Program-made: the position numbers and the translations under genes | Source: Bacillus sp. SORGH_AS_0510 | GTDB lineage: Bacteria; Bacillota; Bacilli; Bacillales; Cytobacillaceae | NCBI RefSeq assembly: GCF_030818775.1 | Contig: NZ_JAUTAU010000001.1 | Location: 4,528,001-4,592,000 of the forward strand | DNA: 64,000 nt | Direction: 5' to 3' | Notes under the pieces: model-generated | What the model saw: only the letters and a program-made list of their open reading frames with translations | Told to the model about the DNA's origin: nothing | The model's database searches: none | Part shown: piece after piece, positions 44,030-53,184 of the stretch | Numbering within the stretch: position 1 is the stretch's first letter | Layout: each line of letters begins with the position of its first letter

Positions 44030-44311
44030 ATGGGCTCTACGATTTTACTTTTAGGAAGCTACGCCTTTGAAGCATATTATTGGCTGATTCTGATATCGAT
44101 CTTTGGTTCTTGGTTTCCTCAATTTCAAACTTCAAAAATTGGCGGATGGATTTATAAGCTAGTTGAACCATATTTAAGCCTCTTTAGACGGTTTATCCCG
44201 CCACTAGGGCCAATTGACTTTTCACCAATCATTGCCTTATTTGTTTATCGCTATATTAGCGGTTTTGCCATGGAAGGGCTACGTCTCTCATTGAATACGA
44301 TTGGAATATAA
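44030..44311 (+). CDS. YggT family membrane protein
   Basis: 93 residues with two membrane helices and the family loop WIYKLVEPYLSLFRRFIPPLGPIDFSPIIALF (only key parts: PYL-x-FRR-x-IPP and DFSP). YggT proteins near divisome genes help envelope integrity; here the gene is isolated. Start 44030 (MGSTILL) fits a GGTG ribosome site better than the ATG at 44015. Confidence 0.85.
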   Translation: MGSTILLLGSYAFEAYYWLILISIFGSWFPQFQTSKIGGWIYKLVEPYLSLFRRFIPPLGPIDFSPIIALFVYRYISGFAMEGLRLSLNTIGI

Positions 44312-44325
44312 ATTTTTTTCAAATT

Positions 44326-44356
44326 AGCGAATCGTGCAAAGTACGGTTCGCTATTT
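44326..44356 (+). terminator. Terminator of the YggT gene
   Basis: AGCGAA/TTCGCT stem extended by CGT/ACG, followed by ATTTATTT. Confidence 0.6.
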
Positions 44357-44387
44357 ATTTGCGTTCCTCTTAAGCCAAAACCATATA

Positions 44388-44418
44388 AAATAGACCTTCC
44401 ACGTTGGAAGGTCTATTT
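44388..44418 (-). terminator. Terminator of the GGDEF gene
   Basis: AAATAGACCTTCC/GGAAGGTCTATTT overlapping the stop codon; nearly the same stem as at 34693. Confidence 0.75.
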
Positions 44419-45100
44419 AGCCTTGCTTTATTTTCTTAACTCCAGATTTACATTTATACATATTTCGATCCGCAATAATCAGCAGTTCTTTCATTTCACA
44501 AGCATCACTTGGATAGACAGCTGTTCCAATCGAAACAGAAATATCCATAGACATTTCTTTAGATAATTGATATAACTCCAATTCGATTTTTTTCGAGATG
44601 TCTCTAGTTCTCTTTGAATCTGAATATGGCAACACAATAAGGAACTCATCTCCTCCCCATCTAGCAACTATATCTTGCTCGGTCGTGCTGTTTAAAAGAA
44701 CTTGTGTAATCCTCGTGAGAACCATATCCCCAATTTTATGTCCATGTTCGTCATTTATTTTTTTAAAGTCATTGCAGTCTATGACAGAAATCGTTAAGTT
44801 CCCTATCTTTTTATCCATTTTTGCTAAAAGCTTTGGGGCACTTTCTGAGATAAAACGCCGGTTATACAGACCCGTCAAAGCATCTTTTTGTGAAAGAAAC
44901 TTCGCTTTGTCATATTGAAATCCCAACCACCAAAAAAACGGTGAAAGTAAGGGAATAAAGACTAAGTCCCATTTATACTGACCATTTTCAAACATAAACA
45001 CATAGGAACCTTCATAATCTATTAAAAAATAAAAAGAATGCCAGCCTAAAACTAGAGTGATATATATGATAACAATACTAATTCTCCCCGAAAAGCTCAT
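44417..45100 (-). CDS. Membrane diguanylate cyclase (GGDEF)
   Basis: 227 residues. Two N-terminal membrane helices (about 6-26 and 46-62), then one GGDEF domain: DALTGLYNRR, DCNDFKKINDEHGH and the active-site RWGGDEF. The product-inhibition site RxxD five residues before GGDEF is absent (TEQD at that place), so the enzyme may lack feedback control by c-di-GMP. No EAL domain. Signal input unknown. Monocistronic. Confidence 0.92.
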   Translation of the reverse strand: MSFSGRISIVIIYITLVLGWHSFYFLIDYEGSYVFMFENGQYKWDLVFIPLLSPFFWWLGFQYDKAKFLSQKDALTGLYNRRFISESAPKLLAKMDKKIGNLTISVIDCNDFKKINDEHGHKIGDMVLTRITQVLLNSTTEQDIVARWGGDEFLIVLPYSDSKRTRDISKKIELELYQLSKEMSMDISVSIGTAVYPSDACEMKELLIIADRNMYKCKSGVKKIKQG

Positions 45101-45333
45101 CTGGCACCCCCATTTTTCATATGCTAATTTTACTATAAAATAGGAAATTTGTTACACTATTTCCTTAATCCATGAAAAAACATTTCTAGTTAAACCGACA
45201 AAAATGGACAAAATGCTTTAGAAAACATAAGTAAATCTTATTCTAAAAGATAAAAAAATATAAATTTTATTAATCAACCATTCGAGTTATGATTGTTTAC
45301 AGAAAAAGGATTTTAAGAAAAGAAGGTAATCGT

Positions 45334-46563
45334 ATGAGAGACAGCAAGTACTGGAATATCATGATTTCTTCCACTCTATCTTCACTTGGCAGCTCTATGT
45401 ATTTTATCGCCGTTGCCTGGATTTTATATAAGATGACGTCCAACGCGACCTATACAGGTTTAATGGTCGGTATGGGGTTTCTACCCGGTGTGGTGCTCAA
45501 TTTAGTCTTTGGAGTAGTAGTGGATAACCAGAATCGTAAAAAGTTAACGGTTCTATCACTCGGAATTGTCACAATAACCATGGGCATGCTCTTATTGGCC
45601 ATGACTAGTGATATCCTTAAGCCATGGATGATTATCCTTGTGCACATGATCGTTCAAACCTTTTCATCCTTGTTTAGAACGGCACAGCAAGCCTTCATTA
45701 CGGAACTGTATAAAAAAGAGGATATCCCGCGTATATTCAGTGAAACCGGTTCAGCTGTTTCTGTAGGCGGCTTAATTGGGACCTCATTATGCGGAGGAAT
45801 GTTAACCATTTTTCCAGCAAGTATCGTTATGCTCGCTGTTTGTCTTACCTTTGCCATTGGCACGGTGTGTATGATGCTAATTAAATATGTTCCTAGAGTA
45901 TGTTATTCAAACAGCAGTTTCAAATCTGGGTTAATCGATTTAAAGGACAGTTTTGTCTATGTTCATAAAAATCGGCTGATGTATTCCTTACTATTAATTA
46001 TGTTTGTTGGCCAGCTTGTTGTTCATACTTGTGCCGGTATGTTATCGGTATACACAAGTTCTCACTTACACGGCACGAGTACATTATATGGTATTTTAGA
46101 GTGTGCAACTTCCATTGGGGCCATAATTGCTGGTATTACTGCAACTTCCATTTTGTATAAAAGCAAAAACTATGTTACTGGTCTATCTTTTGGGATTACA
46201 TCTGTTGGTTTGTTACTGATGACTTTTACTAAAAGTAATATTGCTGCATTCATTGCGATTCTCTTAATTGGCTTAGGTACCACTTGGGTCCGGGTATTAA
46301 TGCAATCCGTTCAGCAGGTGTATACAGACCCCGGCTACTACGGGCGGATGGCTGCTATGAGACAAACCATTAATCAAGGAGCTGTTACCATTGGAGCCCC
46401 GCTACTGGGCTGGATTGCGGAGCATCATGGGGTGAACAATGCATATGGTTCTCTATTAATTCCAGTGTTGGCCTTAATGGGATTCTCAATGTTTTTTGCC
46501 ACCCAACAGACATTTAAGAGTGTCATAGGGTCGATGATTCCACAAAGTCAGGGTATGAAATAG
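45334..46563 (+). CDS. MFS transporter (macrolide-efflux/enterobactin-exporter-like)
   Basis: 409 residues, 12 helices: SSLGSSMYFIAVAWILY, motif A-like loop VVDNQNRKKL, and FRTAQQAFITELY typical of the MefA/EntS-like MFS_3 branch. Substrate unknown. Start at ATG 45334 with GAAGGT upstream; a longer ORF begins at 45289 without a ribosome site. Followed by a 21-bp repeat array. Confidence 0.87.
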   Translation: MRDSKYWNIMISSTLSSLGSSMYFIAVAWILYKMTSNATYTGLMVGMGFLPGVVLNLVFGVVVDNQNRKKLTVLSLGIVTITMGMLLLAMTSDILKPWMIILVHMIVQTFSSLFRTAQQAFITELYKKEDIPRIFSETGSAVSVGGLIGTSLCGGMLTIFPASIVMLAVCLTFAIGTVCMMLIKYVPRVCYSNSSFKSGLIDLKDSFVYVHKNRLMYSLLLIMFVGQLVVHTCAGMLSVYTSSHLHGTSTLYGILECATSIGAIIAGITATSILYKSKNYVTGLSFGITSVGLLLMTFTKSNIAAFIAILLIGLGTTWVRVLMQSVQQVYTDPGYYGRMAAMRQTINQGAVTIGAPLLGWIAEHHGVNNAYGSLLIPVLALMGFSMFFATQQTFKSVIGSMIPQSQGMK

Positions 46564-46598
46564 ACTTTTTTCTTCAATAGTATCGTCAGATTTTTTAA

Positions 46599-46692
46599 TT
46601 CGCTGATAAAAGGTGGAAATTCGCTGATAAACTGCTCGGATTCGCTGATAAAATCGTAGATTCGCCGATAAGTCGCTTAAATTCGCTGATAA
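46599..46692. repeat. Array D: five TTCGCTGATAA repeats, period about 21 bp
   Basis: TTCG(C/C)TGATAA-like boxes start at 46599, 46620, 46641, 46661 and 46682; one reads TTCGCCGATAA. The 10-bp spacers differ. It lies in a convergent gap. A second five-copy array of the same box is at 60265. Confidence 0.92.
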
Positions 46693-46706
46693 ACCATAAA
46701 ATTAAT

Positions 46707-46741
46707 AGAAGCAGCAGAGATAAATCCCCCCTGCTGCCTCT
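46707..46741 (-). terminator. Terminator of the 46765-47403 gene
   Basis: AGAGGCAGCAG/CTGCTGCTTCT on the minus strand, followed by ATTAATTTT. Confidence 0.7.
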
Positions 46742-46764
46742 AATCTTGGAGAATAAAAGGATAA

Positions 46765-47403
46765 TCACGGAATAATGATCTCCATCTTTCCTTCTTTATT
46801 GGTGACCTCGACCACCTTGTCCACAAACAAATAAGGCGTATCAAACCTGTCTTGCTTTTTGATATCAGCATAACCATTATTAGCAGTCAGCACTGGGAAA
46901 ACGGCGTTGGTCTTTTTAAAGAGATTTTGAGCTACCTCGATTTCCGCCATCAAAATGACTTGTTTATTGGAAATCGCGAAGAATAGTTTGCCAATCTCTC
47001 TATCACTTTCATCCACAATAGATATCTGCTGCAGAATTGAAATCAGACAAGTAACAAAATCATTTATCCGCTCATTAGCCAATGGCTCTAACTGGCAATC
47101 AGCTAAAACCTTATTCAATCCCGCTTTGATTTCCTTGAAGGAAAACACATCTTCAATTCGAAGCGCTGATTTTGTCCTGCCAAGCCCTTCAAACTTTTTC
47201 CTCGTCTCCAAAAGATATTCCATGATCAAGCCATTATGCTGGCCACGGTTCAAAACAAACTCAGTAACCTCATTAATCCAGCGTATGTCCTTACCTTGAT
47301 TTCGGATCAGAAGTAAAAATCCATAAAGGTCCTTCTCATCAAACGTACCTTCTGACAATTTCTTATAGTAGTAATTTAGTAGTGATTGCTCTTTCATATC
47401 CAT
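46765..47403 (-). CDS. Cytoplasmic protein of unknown function
   Basis: 212 residues without signal peptide or membrane helix. The N-terminal half is helical (LNYYYKKLSEGTFDEKDLYG), the C-terminal half looks beta-rich (KQVILMAEIEVAQNLF, FPVLTANNGYADI, KMEIIIP). GGAGAAG is 6 nt before the ATG. I recognise no family. It is divergent from the catalase gene. Confidence 0.7.
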   Translation of the reverse strand: MDMKEQSLLNYYYKKLSEGTFDEKDLYGFLLLIRNQGKDIRWINEVTEFVLNRGQHNGLIMEYLLETRKKFEGLGRTKSALRIEDVFSFKEIKAGLNKVLADCQLEPLANERINDFVTCLISILQQISIVDESDREIGKLFFAISNKQVILMAEIEVAQNLFKKTNAVFPVLTANNGYADIKKQDRFDTPYLFVDKVVEVTNKEGKMEIIIP

Positions 47404-47501
47404 TTCGTCTTCTCCTAGATGTCATGATATACCCTATTGTACATCAGTTTGCATAACAAACAACGAATTTCATAGATAAAAGATTTTGTCACTTAAAATT
47501 C

Positions 47502-47527
47502 GTTTGGTCCTCCAATAATTGGGGTAT
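47502..47527 (+). promoter_or_regulatory. Sigma-B promoter of the catalase
   Basis: GTTTGG, 14-bp spacer, GGGTAT: close to the sigma-B consensus GTTT-N12-14-GGGTAT, 43 bp before the start codon. Confidence 0.75.
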
Positions 47528-47569
47528 CGAGAGCAGTAGGTAGATAACATTTACATAGGAGGGAAACGT

Positions 47570-49576
47570 ATGGAAAATAAGAAAATGGCGCAATTACAAC
47601 AATCCATAATCGACAATGAGCAAAAAGCTGGTTTAACTACTAATCAAGGATTGAAAATAGCAGAAGATGAATTTTCTTTAAAAGCTGGTCTACGTGGTCC
47701 TACTCTTATGGAGGATTTCCACTTTCGAGAAAAAATGACCCATTTTGACCACGAACGGATTCCAGAACGTATTGTTCATGCACGCGGCACAGGGGCTCAT
47801 GGCATCTTTCAGCTCTATGAATCGTTACAAGAGTACACAAAAGCTGATTTTCTTACGGATACCTCAAAAACAACACCGGTATTTGTGCGAATCTCGACCG
47901 TACAGGGTTCGAGAGGATCCAGCGATACCGTTCGTGATGTCCGCGGATTTGCGACCAAATTTTATACGGATGAAGGCAACTTTGATCTAGTTGGGAACAA
48001 CATGCCTGTATTCTTTATCCAGGATGCCATTAAATTCCCTGACTTTGTCCATGCACTTAAACCGGAACCACATACTGAAATTCCTCAAGGAGCCAGTGCT
48101 CACGATACATTTTGGGATTTTATCGGGCAAAATCCTGAATCTGCTCATATGGTCATGTGGGCAATGAGTGACCGTGCTATTCCTCGCAGCCTGCGTATGA
48201 TGGAGGGATTCGGTGTGCATACCTTCCGTCTTGTCAATGCACAAGGGAAAGCACATTTTGTCAAATTCCACTGGAAACCTGTCCTTGGGATGCATTCTCT
48301 TGTTTGGGATGAAGCACAGAGAATTGCCGGTAAAAATCCTGACTTCCATCGTCAAGATTTATATGAAGCCATTGAAAAAGGCGATTATCCCGAATGGGAA
48401 CTGGGCGTCCAGTTAATTTCCGAAGAGGATGAATTTAACTTTGATTTTGACGTTCTAGACCCCACTAAATTATGGCCTGAAGAAGTGGTCCCTGTAAAAA
48501 TCATCGGCAAAATGACTTTGAATCGCAATGTAGACAACTTCTTTGCCGAAACCGAACAAGTCGCTTTTCATCCTGGTCATTTAGTACCTGGCATTGATTT
48601 TTCCAATGACCCGCTTTTACAAGGTCGATTATTTTCCTATACAGATACCCAACTTTCTCGATTAGGTGGACCTAATTTCCACCAGATTCCGATTAACAAG
48701 CCGGTGTGTCCTTTCCATAACAACCAGCGTGATGGCATGCACCAAATGGCCATTCACCGTGGTCAAACAAGCTATCATCGAAACGCTTTAAATGCCAATC
48801 AACCTGAACCTGTGCCTGTCGAAGAAGGAGGCTATGAGCATTATCAAGAAAAGGTGGATGGACGTAAAATCAGAGGTCGTAGTGAAAGCTTCTTAGACTT
48901 TTACTCTCAGGCGAAATTATTTTATAACAGTCAGGCTCCTTATGAACAACAGCATATAAAGGATGCTTTTAGCTTTGAACTTGGCAAGTGTCATTCCGAT
49001 TTAGTTAAAAATAATGCGGTTGCCCTACTCAACCGTATTGATCGAAACCTGGCCGAAGAAGTCGCTGAGAATATTGGTGCAATCTTGCCAGAGGAAAACC
49101 TCGAAGTCAAATCTGATAAAAAATCACCGGCACTAAGCATGGCCAACACCATTAAGAAAACAGATACAAGAAGTGTAGCTATTCTAGTAACAGGCAACCC
49201 AGATATCGACCAATTAACAGAATGGATTAAAACGTTAGCCCAGCATAACATGAATTATAGTATCGTCGCTAACAAGATTCAGCCGTTAAATGCTGTCTTA
49301 AAAGTGACGGATACCTTTGATACCGTTGATTCCAGTCTATTCGATGCAGCCATCCTAATAAGCAGCGAAGCCAAACTTCCAGCACCTGCTTTAGAGTTCG
49401 CGGAAACAACGTACAAACACTTCAAACCATTGGCGATTTCTTTAAGCGGACGTAATGCATTAAATAACAGCCGTCTACAGGTCGACGAAGCTGGTGTCTT
49501 TGACTTAGCCACAACAGATTTCCAATCATTTATTGATGGTATCGCACAGGCTCGATTCTGGGACCGTATGCTTTAA
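47570..49576 (+). CDS. katE: Large-subunit (clade 2) catalase
   Basis: 668 residues, heme-dependent, converting hydrogen peroxide to water and oxygen. Active site: His70 in [12 protein letters not shown], Asn143 in [11 protein letters not shown], heme-ligand Tyr359 in [18 protein letters not shown]. The C-terminal 150 residues form the DJ-1/GATase-like domain of HPII-type enzymes ([15 protein letters not shown]). A sigma-B-type promoter lies just upstream, as for B. subtilis KatE, so general-stress control is expected. GGAGG precedes the ATG; a strong terminator follows. Confidence 0.95.
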   Translation: MENKKMAQLQQSIIDNEQKAGLTTNQGLKIAEDEFSLKAGLRGPTLMEDFHFREKMTHFDHERIPERIVHARGTGAHGIFQLYESLQEYTKADFLTDTSKTTPVFVRISTVQGSRGSSDTVRDVRGFATKFYTDEGNFDLVGNNMPVFFIQDAIKFPDFVHALKPEPHTEIPQGASAHDTFWDFIGQNPESAHMVMWAMSDRAIPRSLRMMEGFGVHTFRLVNAQGKAHFVKFHWKPVLGMHSLVWDEAQRIAGKNPDFHRQDLYEAIEKGDYPEWELGVQLISEEDEFNFDFDVLDPTKLWPEEVVPVKIIGKMTLNRNVDNFFAETEQVAFHPGHLVPGIDFSNDPLLQGRLFSYTDTQLSRLGGPNFHQIPINKPVCPFHNNQRDGMHQMAIHRGQTSYHRNALNANQPEPVPVEEGGYEHYQEKVDGRKIRGRSESFLDFYSQAKLFYNSQAPYEQQHIKDAFSFELGKCHSDLVKNNAVALLNRIDRNLAEEVAENIGAILPEENLEVKSDKKSPALSMANTIKKTDTRSVAILVTGNPDIDQLTEWIKTLAQHNMNYSIVANKIQPLNAVLKVTDTFDTVDSSLFDAAILISSEAKLPAPALEFAETTYKHFKPLAISLSGRNALNNSRLQVDEAGVFDLATTDFQSFIDGIAQARFWDRML

Positions 49577-49583
49577 ATTTTTT

Positions 49584-49612
49584 GCCCTAACCTCTTACTG
49601 GTTAGGGCTTTT
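49584..49612 (+). terminator. Terminator of the catalase gene
   Basis: GCCCTAACC/GGTTAGGGC followed by TTTT. Confidence 0.88.
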
Positions 49613-49686
49613 CGTATTCATCTGAATAGGACTCGTTTTTATAGATAAAGCTAAAAAGAATATATGTCCGTTAAAACGAGGTCTCT

Positions 49687-50160
49687 ATGATAACTGTTTC
49701 ACTATTCTTTTCTTTCACTTTAATCGGGATTATTTCATTTTTTGCACTAAAAAAAGCCCATCATCCTCTAACGCTCATATTTCTATTGATGGTGATTGAA
49801 TTCTTATACACCAGTTTTATCTCTGTCATTGTAGACAATGCCGAGCTATGGACTGTTACAAAGAGTACCAGATACTTCATTATGTTTCGCGTATCAGAAG
49901 TAGTCGTTTTCCCCTTACTGCTTCTCTGGTACATTGAATCAGTTAAAAGAGTAGCTACCTTTTCAAAAAAACTGCTAATCACTATGATTTGGGTAGGGGT
50001 GTTAGTAGGAGTTGAGACGATTTTAATTCATATCCATCTATTCACCTATGAAAAATGGAAAGTATGGGGGTCTATTATTGTATGGTCCACCTTCCTATTA
50101 TTTCTCCTATTCCTGCAAAGAATTTTTAGCAGAATCCTTTTTAAAGAGGGAATGAAGTAA
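49687..50160 (+). CDS. Membrane protein, partner of CBO0543-type protein (copy 1)
   Basis: 157 residues, four or five helices, ending in RILFKEGMK. Its last base is shared with the next start (TAATG), so it is coupled to a CBO0543-family protein. The same two-gene module occurs inverted at 54221-55195; the repaired partner there is also 157 residues and ends RILYKGGNHL. No function is known. Confidence 0.78.
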   Translation: MITVSLFFSFTLIGIISFFALKKAHHPLTLIFLLMVIEFLYTSFISVIVDNAELWTVTKSTRYFIMFRVSEVVVFPLLLLWYIESVKRVATFSKKLLITMIWVGVLVGVETILIHIHLFTYEKWKVWGSIIVWSTFLLFLLFLQRIFSRILFKEGMK

Positions 50161-50678
50161 TGACAATTTTACCTTTACCTGAAAAGTTCGATCAAAACGA
50201 ATGGTTCATTATTCTTCATATCGTTGCCTTAGTGTTCTTATTATATAAATTGCCCAGAAGGTTTCCACCCTCTATTACCATCTTACTGCTACTATTCACC
50301 ATGACTGTAGCACGGGTAGTTGATCATTTGATAGCCGGACCACATATTGATTTATACGACATCATGGACTCGGGTGACTTTGAACTCTTTGACCTGCTAT
50401 GCTATGTGCCATATGCTCCTTTTGGTTATATGTTCATCTATCTCTATGACAAATTTCAACTTAAAGGGATAGGCCTTATTTTATATATCGTTGTATTTTC
50501 AGTTGGAAGTATTGGCTTCGAATGGGTGACAGGTTCAAGCTTTATTAGCTATTTAAAATATACCAGCTGGAAGCCTATTTATTCCGTACCCATCTACTTA
50601 ATCGTGCAACCTTGTACGATCCTATTTTTCCATTTCATTAAATCAATCCATGAAAAATCACTTACACAAGTAGAGTGA
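50160..50678 (+). CDS. CBO0543 family membrane protein (copy 1)
   Basis: 172 residues. Starts near FDQNEWFIILHIVAL, then helices with KLPRRFPPSITILLLLF, the loop GPHIDLYDIMD, and the ending FLKYTSWKPIYSVPIYLIV-like block (YTSWKPIYSVPIYLIVQ). This helix pattern is what I know as the CBO0543 family in spore formers. Function unknown. Coupled to the upstream membrane protein, 16 nt before the dehydratase gene. Paralogue at 54221. Confidence 0.8.
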   Translation: MTILPLPEKFDQNEWFIILHIVALVFLLYKLPRRFPPSITILLLLFTMTVARVVDHLIAGPHIDLYDIMDSGDFELFDLLCYVPYAPFGYMFIYLYDKFQLKGIGLILYIVVFSVGSIGFEWVTGSSFISYLKYTSWKPIYSVPIYLIVQPCTILFFHFIKSIHEKSLTQVE

Positions 50679-50694
50679 ACAGGAGGTAATAAAC

Positions 50695-51903
50695 GTGAAT
50701 GTTGATGATATTATCCTTGCTCGTGAAAAAATGAAAGGAATTGTCCATACCACGCCGCTCGACTATTCCAAAACATTTAGCCGGCTCTCGCATAATGAAG
50801 TCTATTTAAAGCTTGAAAACCTTCAAAAGACTGGCTCCTTTAAAGTCAGAGGATCTTACAATAAACTGACCTCCCTATCAAAGGAAGAGTTAAAGAAGGG
50901 AGTCGTCGCCGCTTCTGCTGGAAACCATGCCCAAGGGGTTGCGTATTCAAGTCAAATGCTTGGTGTTCCTTGTAAAATTGTGATGCCGAAAGGTGCTCCA
51001 TTAAGTAAAATAGAAGCCACTAAGCAATATGGGGCTGAGGTTATTTTAGAAGGTGCCGTTTTTGATGACGCCCTCGCATATGCAGTGCAATTGAGAAATC
51101 AACTCGATAGCACATTCATCCATGCATTTGATGACGAGGCCATTATTATCGGACAAGGAACGGTCGGATTAGAAATTCTCGATCAGTTGCCAGAAGTGGA
51201 AGCGATCGTTTGCCCTATTGGCGGAGGCGGACTCATCGCTGGAGTGGCGATGGCCGTAAAAGAAAAATTCCCTCATGTTTCTGTTTATGGTGTTCAAACA
51301 GTGGCTTGCCCGAGTATGAAAGAGTCTGTGTTAGAAGGTAAGGCTGTAATGGTTCAATCCTCACCCACAATGGCAGACGGCATTGCTGTTAAAAAACCTG
51401 GAGAAATAACCTTTGAGATTGTTCAAAAATACGTGGATGATATTTATTGTGTTGATGAGATGGAGATTGCCCGAACAATGCTCATGTTGTTAGAGAGAAA
51501 CAAGCTTTTAGTAGAAGGTTCTGGTGCAACTTCCCTTTCCTCCCTCCTTTTTGAAAAAATAAAGCTGAAGGAGAAAAAAGTAGTCGCTATTTTGAGTGGC
51601 GGAAACGTGGATATGAGTTTTATTTCTAGAATCATTGAACGCGGCATGGTCGAAGCAGGAAGGTATGCAGACTTTACGATTACCTTAAAGGATAAACCTG
51701 GCGAGCTTCAAAGAGTCCTCAGCACGATTACTGATTTAGACGCCAATGTACATTCTGTTAATCTACATCGGATGGGAAAAAACATTTATCCTGGCTTTGC
51801 CCAAATCGAGATCTCAGTAGAAACCAAAAATCACGAGCATATTGAACAGCTATTTCATGCACTTCTAGGAAAAAGTTATAATGTAATGATGGGGCAATAC
51901 TAA
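50695..51903 (+). CDS. ilvA: Threonine dehydratase (threonine ammonia-lyase) with ACT domain
   Basis: 402 residues. PLP enzyme converting threonine to 2-oxobutanoate (also serine to pyruvate). PLP Lys50 in TGSFKVRGSYNKL, glycine loop PIGGGGLIAG, Ser in LSGGNVDMS; C-terminal ACT-type domain from about 330 (ITLKDKPGELQRVL). At 402 residues it is the shorter IlvA/TdcB form. The start is GTG 50695 with AGGAGGT 8 nt upstream. Biosynthetic versus catabolic use cannot be fixed from sequence. Confidence 0.93.
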   Translation: MNVDDIILAREKMKGIVHTTPLDYSKTFSRLSHNEVYLKLENLQKTGSFKVRGSYNKLTSLSKEELKKGVVAASAGNHAQGVAYSSQMLGVPCKIVMPKGAPLSKIEATKQYGAEVILEGAVFDDALAYAVQLRNQLDSTFIHAFDDEAIIIGQGTVGLEILDQLPEVEAIVCPIGGGGLIAGVAMAVKEKFPHVSVYGVQTVACPSMKESVLEGKAVMVQSSPTMADGIAVKKPGEITFEIVQKYVDDIYCVDEMEIARTMLMLLERNKLLVEGSGATSLSSLLFEKIKLKEKKVVAILSGGNVDMSFISRIIERGMVEAGRYADFTITLKDKPGELQRVLSTITDLDANVHSVNLHRMGKNIYPGFAQIEISVETKNHEHIEQLFHALLGKSYNVMMGQY

Positions 51904-51922
51904 CCGAAAGTCACATAAAAAC

Positions 51923-51953
51923 GGAAGAACTAGGCATGATACATAGTTCTTCC
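51923..51953 (+). terminator. Terminator of ilvA
   Basis: GGAAGAACTA/TAGTTCTTCC perfect 10-bp stem, with only a short T tract after it. Confidence 0.65.
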
Positions 51954-51963
51954 TTCACTGGTA

Positions 51964-52269
51964 CTAGTCACCGTCCGACTTGCTTTTCTCTCTTCTCGGG
52001 CACTAGTCATTTCGAATAGTTACTGTCCGACCTGCTTTTCTCTCTTCTCGGGCACTAGTTACCGTTCGACCTGCTTTTCTCCCTTCTCGGGCACTAGTCG
52101 CTACGACTAGTTACCGTTCGACCTGCTTTCTCTCTTCTCGGGCACTAGTCGCTTCGACTAGTTACCGTTCGACCTGCTTTTCTCTCTTCTCGGGCACTAG
52201 CCACCTCGACTAGAGATACCGTTCGACCTGCTTTTCTCCCTTCCCGGGCACTAGTCGCTCCGTTTAGTT
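51964..52269. repeat. Array C: six repeats, 52-bp period, second sequence family
   Basis: Units begin ACCGTTCGACCTGCTTTTCT at 51970, 52022, 52061, 52113, 52164 and 52218, i.e. steps of 52, 39, 52, 51 and 54. The full unit holds a GCTTTTC pyrimidine core and the inverted pair ACTAGTCG/CGACTAGT; the 39-bp step lacks the 13-bp palindrome half. It lies between convergent ilvA and the MBL hydrolase gene. Confidence 0.93.
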
Positions 52270-52280
52270 TATTTTTACAC

Positions 52281-52313
52281 AAAAAAGAGCACCCATTTTT
52301 TAAATGAGTACCC
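52281..52313 (-). terminator. Terminator of the QOR-MBL operon
   Basis: GGGTACTCATTT pairs (with G-U pairs) with AATGGGTGCTC and is followed by TTTTTT on the minus strand. Confidence 0.6.
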
Positions 52314-52343
52314 TTAATTCAGTAACCCCTACTCAATTCTGAT

Positions 52344-53168
52344 TTACGTCCTAGTTGAGTATTCCTTCCGAATAATCGCCAAGTTGTCCTGATGGCATTG
52401 CTTCGTAAAGTTAGATGGAAAAGCCAGTTCCTCTTCTAAGGCTGTCATTGCCTCTGTATCTTCTTTTGTTACTGCAGTAATCAACCGCTCAAGATAATCT
52501 TGCGAAACTCGAATCCGGCGTTCAACATCTTGTTGACTATTTGTCGTTTGACCATGACCAGGAACCAAAACAGAAACATGATGATTCTTAAGAATTTCCT
52601 CTGCTTTTTGAAGTGTTTGTTCGTAAGCTTTGGCACTATGATAAATAAACGGCAACTCAAAATCAGATAGATAATCCCCAGCAATCCAAATCCCCAGCGG
52701 TTCAATCACAGTAAATAACCCATCATGAGTATGGCCAGGAGCCAGATAAAAAGTGAACCTTGACTCCCCGACTACTAACTTCTGCCCATCCTCACTAATC
52801 AAAATATCCACGTTCGGAAAGGCAATCGGGTATGGTTGGTGGATGTAATAATCATTGTAGAACTGCTGAATCATTTCTAGCTTTTTCTCTTTATCCGGAT
52901 GCTCCTGCAGTCCTTTGCTTCCGATTACTTTTGCACCTGGGAACGCAAGATAGCCCATGATATGGTCAAAGTCTCCGTGTGTAAATAGAAGGTACAACTC
53001 TTTTTCCCCTTGAATCCTAGTTACATGTCTTTGGATTTCTTCAATTTCATGCGGTAGCCAGTTTGGGTCTACCACTAAAACGAAATCCTTTGTATCAACA
53101 ACTGTACATGTCGTTTGGTAGAGTGCGCTTTGGAACACCGTGACATGTTCATTTTGAAATTGAATCAT
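52344..53168 (-). CDS. Metallo-beta-lactamase-fold hydrolase
   Basis: 274 residues, cytoplasmic MBL fold. The metal motif reads THGDFDH, where the second His of the usual HxHxDH is Asp; later ligands PGHTHDG, AGDYLSD and VPGHG are present. Similar Asp variants exist among bacterial MBL proteins, so it can still be active, with one or two metals. Substrate unknown. AGGAG precedes the ATG. It follows the quinone oxidoreductase by 16 bp, probably the same operon. Confidence 0.87.
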   Translation of the reverse strand: MIQFQNEHVTVFQSALYQTTCTVVDTKDFVLVVDPNWLPHEIEEIQRHVTRIQGEKELYLLFTHGDFDHIMGYLAFPGAKVIGSKGLQEHPDKEKKLEMIQQFYNDYYIHQPYPIAFPNVDILISEDGQKLVVGESRFTFYLAPGHTHDGLFTVIEPLGIWIAGDYLSDFELPFIYHSAKAYEQTLQKAEEILKNHHVSVLVPGHGQTTNSQQDVERRIRVSQDYLERLITAVTKEDTEAMTALEEELAFPSNFTKQCHQDNLAIIRKEYSTRT

Positions 53169-53184
53169 GGTTTCTCCTCTTTCC

